Shown here piece by piece: positions 51,080-59,576 of a stretch of 59,611 bases of DNA (its first letter is position 1; each line of letters starts with the position of its first letter). Under the pieces are notes generated by a model. That model made no database searches and was not told the DNA's origin. It saw only the letters and a program-made list of their open reading frames with translations. A program made the position numbers and the translations under genes. Origin of the DNA: Alistipes sp. (GTDB lineage Bacteria; Bacteroidota; Bacteroidia; Bacteroidales; Rikenellaceae); NCBI GenBank assembly GCA_017558115.1, contig JAFYWG010000050.1, forward strand, positions 1 to 59,611. Reading direction: 5' to 3'.

Positions 51080-54058
51080 TTAGAATGGCAAGCCCAATCC
51101 AAACGAGAAGTACAGTTTACCATTGCTAAACGGAGCAAACGACATCTTCTGATACAACGAGAAGGTAGCCGATATTGTTGCGGCATCGGGCATAGTAAAT
51201 AGGTTGAAATCGACACCTAAGTCCACGCCAAACGATGCGATATGCTCCCTAACCTTCGTAAAAACGCCCTCATCCTTTATCAAGCCCGGTTTCTCGAACG
51301 AGGCGTAGTCGGCTCCTACATTGAGTCTCAGACGCTTGAAAAAGATAACTCCCTTCCATCCTCCATCGGGATACCATACGGGGAGTTGGTAGTTCAGCGA
51401 GGTGGCGACATAGTTATCGTTCTGTATCTCGTAGGCCGAGTAACCACGAGGCAAGAGGCGTGTAGACTTGAACGACATCAGCGACAACACCAAGTCGGAA
51501 TGGAAACCGCCCAGCGACGTCTGGTACGAGGCCGCTAACGACAGGGAGTGGTGAGGAGCAAAGCCTGGTGTGTACAACTTACCATAGAGTACCATCAGGT
51601 GGCCCATATCATCAGTCGTGGGGTTGAGCGTATAACTACCCGATGCCACGACTCCCCACGGTGGCAAGAAGTCGCGGTGGGACTTACGCACCATATCCTG
51701 GAAGCCGATACCAACAGAGAGTTGGTGTACACCCTCCGAATAGCCTATCGTTCGTATGTTGCTAACTTTGTAGTCGTTAATCTCAATTTCATCCACGTTG
51801 GCAACCATACCATTCGAGAAGTTCCACGATGTGGAGAGTACCAATTGGCGAGTATGGTAGCCACGAGCCAAGAGCAGAGGTAGGGTCGCACCCGCGCCCA
51901 GTGAGTAGTACTTACCCAAGGCCACATCTGGTGAATACTCCAACTCACCCTTCTCCTTGTCGTAGGCTACTACCCTATATATCTGCTGATTACCACCATA
52001 AGTACCTCTTACCCATAGGTTTACACCCAAACCATTATACGTGAGCATACCCTTATACACCGAGCCCTCGTTAGGATTCCAACCCCACGTTAAGAAGCCC
52101 TCGAGTGTAGAAAGGATATTTTGCGACATAATCGTAGCACCGAGGTTGAAGGCTATCGACGACTCCTCGACAATGGCGTAGGGGTCGTAGGACGCTGGCG
52201 CCCAACTATGGATATTGAAGGCGTGGAGGATGCGGTTGAAACGTCGAGGAGGGGTTCTCTTTAAAACACTATCCTTAGCCACTTCATTAAATCTTACGGT
52301 GTCGAGGTTTACCACACCCCAGCGCCTGCCCTCGGGCAACATAATTTGGCGAGGGGCATTGCTATAGGCCACCTGCTGACCCCCATTAACGCTCTGTGTA
52401 ACAGGCAAATATCCTCGTTTGTCGTAGGTCACAGCCACTACCCTATCGTCATCCAACAGCGAAGGCTGGAACGAGCCATACTTCGAGGTTGAGAGGCGTG
52501 TCTCCCTGCCCGAAGCCAAATCAAGGCAGTGTAATTCATCGCAACCCGATGCTATTGAGCCGAAATACAACTTACCCTTCGAAGCGCTAAGGTCGCTAAG
52601 CGTGGTATAGGCCGCACGCGTCACGGGGGTAAGCGTCTCACTATCCACACGCGCTATATGCATACCATCATCATCCGTGACTATCACATAGATAGCACGA
52701 GTGACATCGTCCCACGCCATACCGTGAATCTCGCTACCGTACGGCATAGGCTTACGACGGCGTCCCTCCATATCGTTGATATAGATAGTGTATCTACCAT
52801 CGGGTGTGTACTCCACCCACGCCATACAATCACCCTCCAACGGTGTGGGGTACAGCACGTTACGATGTTTCGAGAAGTTACGCATCTTGCCACTCTTGAC
52901 ATTCATAAGACACAGTTGCGAGTGTACCTTCTCGGCAAACAGTGCGCTATGGCGGTACTCCGTCCACCACAACTTACCCGTACTGCTCAACTTAGGGCGT
53001 GACGACACAATACCCGTATAAGCAAGACGGCGCTCCTGGCCACTCTCGACATCCAACTCGAAGAGTGCCGTCGGGTGGTCAAAATCCTCCTTCAGCACCA
53101 GCACCTTGCCATCGCCATTAGAAATTGGGTGGGCATAGATGGTATAAGAGCGAGGCTCAGCCACAGGGATAGTCTCCGTAGTCTCGGCCACATCGTCGAG
53201 CGGTTGCCAGTGGTAGTAGAGTTTATTGAAGGTGTCGTAAAAGAGTTTCGACTGCGACACACCATACAACTTATTCAATACCCACGACGTAGAGACCACC
53301 ATATAGGGGCGACGTGAGGTGAGTTCCGCAACATCGTCACCCATAATACGACCAAAGCGGTTGTAGCCGTGGCGACACATCAAATAACCGAGATTATAGT
53401 GGTTCGGAATATAGTCCTTGAACGACCCACAAAACCACTTATCAATATTTTTAAACTCGTTCGCCACATTGCCGTAAGCACGGTAACCCATTGTGAACGA
53501 AGGTTGTAGGCCTCGACCAAAGGTGGACATCTGCGTCTCGCTCATCACGGCATCACCCTCCATCATCCACAACGGCATAAAGAGCAGACCTATGGTAGAA
53601 CTCTGCTGACCAATGACATAACTTAGGGCCTTGACAACACCTCGGTTGAGGTTGTTATACTGCACAGCGTGGCGGTACTCGTGGGCGATAAGTTGCTTGA
53701 TCCACGGCATAGAGTAGCCATTAATGCTCGGTGTAGATAGGAACTCTACACGGCGAGGCATCCACATCACAAGACCGTTGGACATAAAGTTCGAGGGATG
53801 CACGACGAAGGGGATAGACATCTGTGGGTGGCGATAGCCGTATGCGATATCCGACTCCACAGCATCGAGGTAGTGCATCATACGCTGAGCCACATTGGTT
53901 GCGGTATCGGGATAGACCACTCGATACTTCTCGCTCCTCATCTGTCGCCAACGGAACGAGGGGGGATCAACACCCCAACTATAGTACTGCGCAGAGAGTC
54001 GCTCCGTGGCCATAAGACCACAGATTACAAGCGCAATAACCATAATCAATCTCCTCAT
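51080..54058 (-). CDS. Outer-membrane protein with HExxH zinc motif and TolB-like repeats
   Basis: 992 aa with a signal peptide (approx. 1-23). Near the N-terminus H126-E-Y-R-H130 in KQLIAHEYRHAVQYNN is a gluzincin-type zinc motif inside a helix-rich domain (approx. 40-270). Then beta-propeller repeats of the TolB/WD40 kind (approx. 290-560), for example VLVLKEDFDHPTALFELDVE and HGMAWDDVTRAIYVIVTDDD. The last approx. 400 residues alternate like a transmembrane beta barrel and end in FGLGLPF with a terminal Phe, the usual barrel signal. It may be a cell-surface peptidase or only a zinc-binding relic; activity is unproven. Upstream of PBP1A. Confidence 0.7.
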   Translation of the reverse strand: MRRLIMVIALVICGLMATERLSAQYYSWGVDPPSFRWRQMRSEKYRVVYPDTATNVAQRMMHYLDAVESDIAYGYRHPQMSIPFVVHPSNFMSNGLVMWMPRRVEFLSTPSINGYSMPWIKQLIAHEYRHAVQYNNLNRGVVKALSYVIGQQSSTIGLLFMPLWMMEGDAVMSETQMSTFGRGLQPSFTMGYRAYGNVANEFKNIDKWFCGSFKDYIPNHYNLGYLMCRHGYNRFGRIMGDDVAELTSRRPYMVVSTSWVLNKLYGVSQSKLFYDTFNKLYYHWQPLDDVAETTETIPVAEPRSYTIYAHPISNGDGKVLVLKEDFDHPTALFELDVESGQERRLAYTGIVSSRPKLSSTGKLWWTEYRHSALFAEKVHSQLCLMNVKSGKMRNFSKHRNVLYPTPLEGDCMAWVEYTPDGRYTIYINDMEGRRRKPMPYGSEIHGMAWDDVTRAIYVIVTDDDGMHIARVDSETLTPVTRAAYTTLSDLSASKGKLYFGSIASGCDELHCLDLASGRETRLSTSKYGSFQPSLLDDDRVVAVTYDKRGYLPVTQSVNGGQQVAYSNAPRQIMLPEGRRWGVVNLDTVRFNEVAKDSVLKRTPPRRFNRILHAFNIHSWAPASYDPYAIVEESSIAFNLGATIMSQNILSTLEGFLTWGWNPNEGSVYKGMLTYNGLGVNLWVRGTYGGNQQIYRVVAYDKEKGELEYSPDVALGKYYSLGAGATLPLLLARGYHTRQLVLSTSWNFSNGMVANVDEIEINDYKVSNIRTIGYSEGVHQLSVGIGFQDMVRKSHRDFLPPWGVVASGSYTLNPTTDDMGHLMVLYGKLYTPGFAPHHSLSLAASYQTSLGGFHSDLVLSLMSFKSTRLLPRGYSAYEIQNDNYVATSLNYQLPVWYPDGGWKGVIFFKRLRLNVGADYASFEKPGLIKDEGVFTKVREHIASFGVDLGVDFNLFTMPDAATISATFSLYQKMSFAPFSNGKLYFSFGLGLPF

Positions 54059-54084
54059 CTGTTGTTGTATGTATATATAACGTG

Positions 54085-54092
54085 CAAATATA
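54085..54092 (-). promoter_or_regulatory. -7 box of the outer-membrane protein/PBP1A unit
   Basis: The minus-strand box TATATTTG lies 27 bases upstream of the start at 54058. It probably also serves PBP1A and perhaps asd. Confidence 0.45.
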
Positions 54093-54183
54093 CGAATAAT
54101 TTTGGGAATATCGCACGCATTAGGCCCGCTATTATGCAGTGGCCCAAAAAGTTTACCAACCGGCCCCTCTCCTACAACAAAGT

Positions 54184-54211
54184 GGGAGGGCCTCGCAACC
54201 GAAACCCTCCC
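54184..54211 (-). terminator. Hairpin downstream of the CoA-transferase
   Basis: GGGAGGG/CCCTCCC stem (54184-54190, 54205-54211), 14-base loop, then CACTTTGTTG on the minus strand. The T-run is weak; it still sits well as the end of the ior operon, 28 bases below the stop. Confidence 0.45.
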
Positions 54212-54238
54212 AACACTATCTATATACTCCTATTGTGA

Positions 54239-55534
54239 CTAAATCTTTGCACGAAGGAAGCCAATGCCGAAGCGCTCGACTGCTGCACGCTCAAGATCCT
54301 CACGTACAGATGGATCAGCGATAGAGATAAGCAACTTAGCACGCTGAGCCAACGACTTATTACGCAAATATACGATACCGTGTTCGGTAGCGATATACTG
54401 TGCCTGGAAACGTGTGGTAACAACACCTGCACCCTTAGTCAAGGTAGGCACAATCTTCGAGATACCCTTAGTGGTAATTGAAGGCAAGGCAATGAAGCAC
54501 TTACCACCCTCTGACAAGGCACCACCATACATAAAGTCGTGCTGACCACCAACACCCGAGAAGATGCGCTCACCAATACTATCGGCACAAATCTGACCCG
54601 TGAGATCCACCTCGATAGCCGAGTTTACGGCCATAACCTTAGGGTTCTGACGGATATTCTGTGGGTCGTTAGTCCAAGCCACATCACGGATAACTACGTC
54701 ACGGTTGTTATGCAAGTAGTCGTACAAGCGCTGGCTACCCAAGCACAAGCAAGCAACCGACTGACCTGGATAGATCTTCTTCAACGAGTTGTCGATGATA
54801 CCCTTCTGGATGAGAGGCACAACACCGTCAGTCATAGCCTCGGTATGCAAGCCGAGGTGCTTATGGCCGTGCAACGCATCGAGTACAGCGTTAGGAATAC
54901 CACCTACACCAATCTGAAGAGTAGCGCCATCAGGAATCTCGCTAGCAATATAGTTACCAATAGCGCGCTCCACGTCATTAGGAATAACCGTAGGCACCTC
55001 CACAAGTGGCTCATCACCACGCACCAAAGCATCAATCTTTGAGACGTGGATTACAGGGTCACCAAAGGTGCGAGGCATATACTTATTTACCTGCGCAATG
55101 ATAACCTTAGAACACTCCACAGCCGAGAATGCCAAGTCAGCAGATACACCATACGAGCAGTAGCCCTCCTCGTCAGGCTCCGACACATTCAACAACGTAA
55201 CATCCAAGGGCACCTGACCCGAACGGAACAAGAAAGGAATCTCGCCCAAGAAGGCAGGAATGGTCTGCGCCACACCCGAGTCGATAGCCTTACGCAAGTT
55301 GTTGGCCACGAAGAAACTAAGTGGCTCGAACGAGTCACGCAACTCAGCCTTGGCGTATGGAGCGTCGCAACGACCGATAGCGAAAGCCGTATAGACCTTC
55401 ACGTCGCGCAACTCTGGGGCACGGTCGGTCATCGCCTGCACCAACACCTCAGGAACAGAGGTAGAGCCCTGGATATAAACCGAGTCACCAGACTTTATCA
55501 ATTTCACGGCTTCTGCCGCACTTACTAAATTCAT
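54239..55534 (-). CDS. Acetyl-CoA hydrolase/CoA-transferase family protein
   Basis: CoA-transferase of family I (431 aa). The glutamate nucleophile fits LGLHTEAMTDGVVPLIQKG and the oxyanion segment GGIPNAVLDALHGH; the C-terminal part has GVGGQHDFMYGGALSEGGKC and TRFQAQYIATEHG. This is the 4-hydroxybutyrate/butyryl-CoA:acetate type. It is the last gene of the iorA-iorB-aminotransferase operon. A natural role would be moving CoA from an arylacetyl-CoA to acetate, giving arylacetate and acetyl-CoA; the substrate is inference from position. Confidence 0.85.
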   Translation of the reverse strand: MNLVSAAEAVKLIKSGDSVYIQGSTSVPEVLVQAMTDRAPELRDVKVYTAFAIGRCDAPYAKAELRDSFEPLSFFVANNLRKAIDSGVAQTIPAFLGEIPFLFRSGQVPLDVTLLNVSEPDEEGYCSYGVSADLAFSAVECSKVIIAQVNKYMPRTFGDPVIHVSKIDALVRGDEPLVEVPTVIPNDVERAIGNYIASEIPDGATLQIGVGGIPNAVLDALHGHKHLGLHTEAMTDGVVPLIQKGIIDNSLKKIYPGQSVACLCLGSQRLYDYLHNNRDVVIRDVAWTNDPQNIRQNPKVMAVNSAIEVDLTGQICADSIGERIFSGVGGQHDFMYGGALSEGGKCFIALPSITTKGISKIVPTLTKGAGVVTTRFQAQYIATEHGIVYLRNKSLAQRAKLLISIADPSVREDLERAAVERFGIGFLRAKI

Positions 55535-55553
55535 ACGTCTTTAGGTTTAAGAA

Positions 55554-55576
55554 GGGCTGTCCTAAACGGGCAGCCC
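55554..55576 (-). other. Hairpin between aminotransferase and CoA-transferase genes
   Basis: The 6-bp stem GGGCTG/CAGCCC (55554-55559, 55571-55576) lies in the 49-base gap. T6 follows on the + strand side, the wrong side for the operon direction, so it is not a good terminator here. It could still reduce or stabilise the last cistron. Confidence 0.3.
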
Positions 55577-55583
55577 CAATTTT

Positions 55584-56906
55584 TTAATAATCTTGACTGA
55601 ATAGACGAAGTCGCTTATCCAACTCATCGTACTGATAATCCGAAATCATCGACACACAACCACGCAAGCCCTCGCGAGAACTTCCCGTAGGAGCAAGGGT
55701 GATAGCCGAGATACCGTAGTAGATAAGTTTATTGATAAGTTGCTCACCTGTCATATCCTTATAGCCGAAAGTGAAGAAGAAGCCATCGCTAACCTCCTGA
55801 TCACAATCCTTATCGTAGACGATATGGAAGCCGTTCTTCACCATAATCTCCTTAACGCGCTCAGCACGACGGGCATACTCGCGAGTGTGACCTACGAAGT
55901 CGAGACGACCATCCGATGCTGCACGGAACATAGCAGCCAAGGCATACTGTGCAGAGTGTGGAACACCCGAAGAGAGTACGTAGAGGATGTTAAAGATGAA
56001 GTTACGACGGAACTGACCATCGTTGCCATATCTCTCAGCGAACTTGTCGTAGCAACGCTCTGCCAAAGCAGGATTCATTGCCACAATAGCGATACGCTGA
56101 CCTGCATACGAGAACATCTTTGAGCCTGAAAGCAGGTGGAGACAGTTATTGGTGTAGCGAGCTACAGATGGCTGGTATGGCGCCTCGAAAGGCTTAGAAC
56201 GATCCTCACGGAAGTCCATATTGAGGTAAGCCAAATCCTCTACTACGATGACATCGTACTTGGTAGCCATACGACCGATAATCTCCAACTCCGACTCATT
56301 CAAACACATCCACGTAGGGTTGTTGGGGTTAGAGTAGATGATACCGCTGATACGGCCCGAAGAGAGAATCTCCTCAAGTTTAGCCTCGAGTTTCTCACCG
56401 CGGTAGTCGATAACATCGAACGACTCGAAACGGATACCCTGAACCTTACACTGGGCCTTCTGAACAGGGAAACCTGGGTCAATGAAGAGGATGGTGTCGC
56501 GGTCGTCACGCATCTGGCTCAACGCCATAAACGTAGCGAAAGCACCCTGCATAGAGCCTACAGTAGGTACGATGCACATTGGAGGGATGTCGAGGTTGAT
56601 GAAGGCCTTGATGAAGCGTGAAGCCTCCTTGGTAAGTGGCTCAATACCTGTGATGAGGGGGTACTTAGCACCTACGCCCGAGAGCAACGCCTCGTGCTCA
56701 GCCTCGATACCAATCATCTCGGCTGGCAAACCTGGCTCGCCAATCTCCATACGAATATACTCAACACCTGTCTTAGCCTCGATATCCTTCACTACGCTCA
56801 CAAATTGGCGAATAGAGGCAGCACCAAGTTCCTTGGCATTACGCAAACCATTGGCAATACAGATGTTGTCTACCGTTTGTTTATCTAATGGTCTATCCAT
56901 TGTCAT
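55584..56906 (-). CDS. PLP-dependent aminotransferase (class I/II)
   Basis: 440 aa, fold type I. PLP lysine in CLHLLSGSKMFSYAGQRIAI; substrate/PLP Asn-Pro region IIYSNPNNPTWMCLNESELE; aspartate in VIVVEDLAYLNMDF. Substrate specificity is not certain, but the operon with indolepyruvate oxidoreductase points to aromatic amino acids. It overlaps iorB by one base (ATG at 56906), so translation is coupled. It would make the aryl-pyruvate used by IorAB. Confidence 0.87.
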   Translation of the reverse strand: MTMDRPLDKQTVDNICIANGLRNAKELGAASIRQFVSVVKDIEAKTGVEYIRMEIGEPGLPAEMIGIEAEHEALLSGVGAKYPLITGIEPLTKEASRFIKAFINLDIPPMCIVPTVGSMQGAFATFMALSQMRDDRDTILFIDPGFPVQKAQCKVQGIRFESFDVIDYRGEKLEAKLEEILSSGRISGIIYSNPNNPTWMCLNESELEIIGRMATKYDVIVVEDLAYLNMDFREDRSKPFEAPYQPSVARYTNNCLHLLSGSKMFSYAGQRIAIVAMNPALAERCYDKFAERYGNDGQFRRNFIFNILYVLSSGVPHSAQYALAAMFRAASDGRLDFVGHTREYARRAERVKEIMVKNGFHIVYDKDCDQEVSDGFFFTFGYKDMTGEQLINKLIYYGISAITLAPTGSSREGLRGCVSMISDYQYDELDKRLRLFSQDY

Positions 56907-57487
56907 TACTTTTTGATTGAGTTATCATAACCTGCACGTACCGCTGCGAGGTTCTTCTCGATAACCTCCTCACCCTTACGAGCAAAGATACGACGAATAC
57001 CTGCCTCGATCTTCTCGAACTCGATGTCGAGCATAGGGATAGCTGCACCCAACAATACCATATTTGCTGCCTGAAGAGGCGCACCAGCATCCTTAGCGAG
57101 TTGCTCGACGTTGAGCGATACGCAGTTAGGCAAAGCAGCGAGGTGAGCATTGAGTTCCTCCTCTGCAGGATAGTTAGGGATATTTACGAATGGAACATTT
57201 GAGGTTACTACCCAACCATCCTTCTTCAAATATGTCAAGTAGCGCAAAGCCTCCATAGGCTCCAACGAGATGATGATATCAGCACCACCCTTAGCGATAA
57301 GATCCGATGCGATAGGCTCAGTAGAGAGGCGCAAGTTACTCTGAACATCTCCACCACGCTGGCTCATACCGTGAACTTCGGCCTGCTTGATGTTCCAGCC
57401 CTCAGCCATTGCAGCCTCGCCAATAACCGTAGCAATCGACAGAATACCCTGTCCGCCGACACCTGCCAAAATAATATCTTTCTTCAT
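56906..57487 (-). CDS. iorB: Indolepyruvate ferredoxin oxidoreductase, beta subunit
   Basis: 193 aa, the gamma-domain type subunit of 2-oxoacid:ferredoxin oxidoreductases. Conserved GVGGQGILSIATVIGEAAMA at the N-terminus and VHGMSQRGGDVQSNLRLSTE, family hallmarks. It oxidises aryl pyruvates to arylacetyl-CoA, CO2 and reduced ferredoxin together with IorA. 26 bases behind iorA and coupled to the aminotransferase. Confidence 0.92.
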   Translation of the reverse strand: MKKDIILAGVGGQGILSIATVIGEAAMAEGWNIKQAEVHGMSQRGGDVQSNLRLSTEPIASDLIAKGGADIIISLEPMEALRYLTYLKKDGWVVTSNVPFVNIPNYPAEEELNAHLAALPNCVSLNVEQLAKDAGAPLQAANMVLLGAAIPMLDIEFEKIEAGIRRIFARKGEEVIEKNLAAVRAGYDNSIKK

Positions 57488-57513
57488 TACTTCTCTTTTT
57501 TCTTAGTTATTAA

Positions 57514-59133
57514 CTACTCGTTCTTTGCTGCATTCTTAGCCTTAGCGTGACGCTTCGCTGTCTGAATACACTCACGACGTGGAATCACTACAGATACGCC
57601 CTTGTACTCGATCTCCTGACGAAGGATATCCTTGATCTCCTCCATATTCTTTGGAAGTGGCACAACGACACGTACGTGGTCAGGGTGAACACCGACACCG
57701 CGGCAGATATCCTCGAGTTTACCTGTACCTGCAGAGTTCTGACCACCTGTCATACCTGTAGTAAGGTTATCCGAGATGATAACAACCACGTTTGCGTTAG
57801 AGTTCACGCAGTCCAAAAGACCTGTCATACCTGAGTGAGTGAAGGTAGAGTCACCGATAACAGCAAATGCAGGGAACTGACCAGCATCCGAAGCACCCTT
57901 AGCCATAGTGATAGAGGCACCCATCTCTACGCAAGCGTGCAAAGCCTGGAATGGAGGCAATGCACCGAGAGTGTAGCAACCGATATCACCAAAGATGCGT
58001 GGGTTCTCATACTCCGCAGCAACCTCGTTCAATGCCTTATACATATCTCTGTGACCGCAACCCTGGCACAATGCTGGTGGGCGTGCTACAACGATATCGT
58101 CAGCCTCGAGGTTCTCCAACTTCTCCATACCCAACGATAGACGTACGCTATCAGGAGTAAGCTCACCCACACGTGGCAAGTCGCCAGTCAAACGACCCTT
58201 AACCACAACTGTCGAAGGAACGATAGCACGTACCATCTCCTCAACAACTGGCTGACCCTCCTCCATAACGAGGATCTCCTTAGCACCATCAGCAACCATC
58301 TTCTCAATGAGCTCCACTGGAAGTGGGTACTGCGAAATCTTGAGTACGCTACGCTTGTTGCAGTTAGCACAGTTCTCCATATAGTAGTTGTAGGCGATAC
58401 CAGTGGTGATAACACCCAACTCTGGATTCTCACCCTTAACGTACCAGTTGAACTTAGACTCTACGGCAGCCTTCTGCAAGTCATCCTGCTGAGCGAGGAG
58501 TTCTACGTAACGCTTCTTAGCGAATGCAGGCAACAAGATCCAGCGACGTACATCCTCAGGACGAGAGATCTCGTTCTGCTTGCGTGGGGTCTCAGTAACC
58601 TCCACAACGGCGCGAGAGTGTGCCATACGTGTAGTCACACGCATCAATACTGGGAGCTTTACAGCCTCCGAGAGCTCGAACGCTGCACGAGTCATCTCGT
58701 AAGCCTCCTGCTGTGATGATGGCTCGAAGATTGGCATCAACGCGAACTTACCATAGAAACGTGAGTCCTGCTCATTCTGTGAAGAGTGCATAGATGGATC
58801 GTCGGCAGCAACAACTACCAAACCACCATTTACACCTGTCATTGCTGAGTTCACAAATGGGTCAGCAGCCACGTTCATACCTACGTGCTTCATACATACC
58901 AAAGCACGCTTACCCATATAAGACATACCAAGAGCGCCCTCCATAGCGGTCTTCTCATTAGTAGCCCAACGGCAGAAGATCTTATCCTCAGCCTCGCCGC
59001 GCTTCTCTTCGCGCAACTGAATAAACTCTGTGATTTCGGTAGACGGAGTACCTGGATAGGCGTAAACACCCGAAAGACCCGAGTCGATAGCGGCCTGTGC
59101 AATAGCCTCGTCACCGAGAAGTAGTTTTCTCAT
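57514..59133 (-). CDS. iorA: Indolepyruvate ferredoxin oxidoreductase, alpha subunit without C-terminal ferredoxin domain
   Basis: TPP-dependent subunit (539 aa). N-terminal GVYAYPGTPSTEITEFIQ and LVCMKHVGMNVAADPFVNSA; C-terminal TPP domain with RPPALCQGCGHRDMYKALNE, FGDIGCYTLGAL and VIGDSTFTHSGMTGLLD. Archaeal IorA proteins go on for about 100 residues with two [4Fe-4S] Cys motifs; this one ends VVIPRRECIQTAKRHAKAKN and a short Lys-rich tail, so that domain is missing. There is no frameshifted remainder, because iorB begins 26 bases later. Electrons must leave by another route or a separate ferredoxin. First gene of the operon. Confidence 0.92.
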   Translation of the reverse strand: MRKLLLGDEAIAQAAIDSGLSGVYAYPGTPSTEITEFIQLREEKRGEAEDKIFCRWATNEKTAMEGALGMSYMGKRALVCMKHVGMNVAADPFVNSAMTGVNGGLVVVAADDPSMHSSQNEQDSRFYGKFALMPIFEPSSQQEAYEMTRAAFELSEAVKLPVLMRVTTRMAHSRAVVEVTETPRKQNEISRPEDVRRWILLPAFAKKRYVELLAQQDDLQKAAVESKFNWYVKGENPELGVITTGIAYNYYMENCANCNKRSVLKISQYPLPVELIEKMVADGAKEILVMEEGQPVVEEMVRAIVPSTVVVKGRLTGDLPRVGELTPDSVRLSLGMEKLENLEADDIVVARPPALCQGCGHRDMYKALNEVAAEYENPRIFGDIGCYTLGALPPFQALHACVEMGASITMAKGASDAGQFPAFAVIGDSTFTHSGMTGLLDCVNSNANVVVIISDNLTTGMTGGQNSAGTGKLEDICRGVGVHPDHVRVVVPLPKNMEEIKDILRQEIEYKGVSVVIPRRECIQTAKRHAKAKNAAKNE

Positions 59134-59194
59134 ATTGTTAATGTTTTAGGTTTGTTATTTATCTGTTAGTTTTTGCATCTACAGTTATCATCTT

Positions 59195-59202
59195 CAAAGT
59201 TA
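59195..59202 (-). promoter_or_regulatory. -7 box of the ior operon
   Basis: The minus-strand box TAACTTTG (59202-59195) is about 60 bases above the iorA start codon. No clear TTTG is found at the -33 distance. The rest of the gap 59203-59437 carries a relic tip (ATAC-AAAGC-GTAT near 59361) and GTGCTGACACGAAAAAGCCA, which recurs at the window end. Confidence 0.5.
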
Positions 59203-59437
59203 CGCAAAATTTTCTATTCTGCGAAACTTTTTATCCACTTTTTAACCCACCCTCTCCGACTTTGTCTATGACACTCCCTCGCCATCGGGCAGAAAACATC
59301 GCAATCTAATATAGTGTTTTAGACAAGTTTTGGAGGAGATGAGAAATAGGCTACGGGGCATACAAAGCGTATTGAGAAGGTGGAGAAGGGCGTGTGGTGC
59401 TGACACGAAAAAGCCACCGATGGAGAGTGTGAGGGTG

Positions 59438-59563
59438 ATTTCTTGTCAGAAGGCGGTAGATGTGGTCTCGATAAAGAAATAAACCCAGATGGGTAGTACT
59501 TGGCGTACGTCCCATTTGGGCTTATGATTGAGAGGCCGCAGATGCTGCCTTATCACAAGAAAT
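59438..59563 (+). repeat. GTAC-loop palindromic element, copy 4
   Basis: 126 bp. Terminal repeats ATTTCTTGT/ACAAGAAAT. Arms AAGGCGGTAGATGTGGTCTC and GAGGCCGCAGATGCTGCCTT pair with a tandem G.A/A.G in the AGAT box and several G.U. Central stem AAACCCAGATGGG/CCCATTTGGGCTT with a GTAC-TTGGC-GTAC tip. Not directly at a stop codon within view. Confidence 0.78.
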
Positions 59564-59576
59564 GATTTGAGGTTAG

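Noticed and set aside
57488-57513. Frameshift hiding the lost ferredoxin domain of IorA
   Set aside because: Only 26 bases lie between iorA and iorB and they encode no Cys motifs in any frame.
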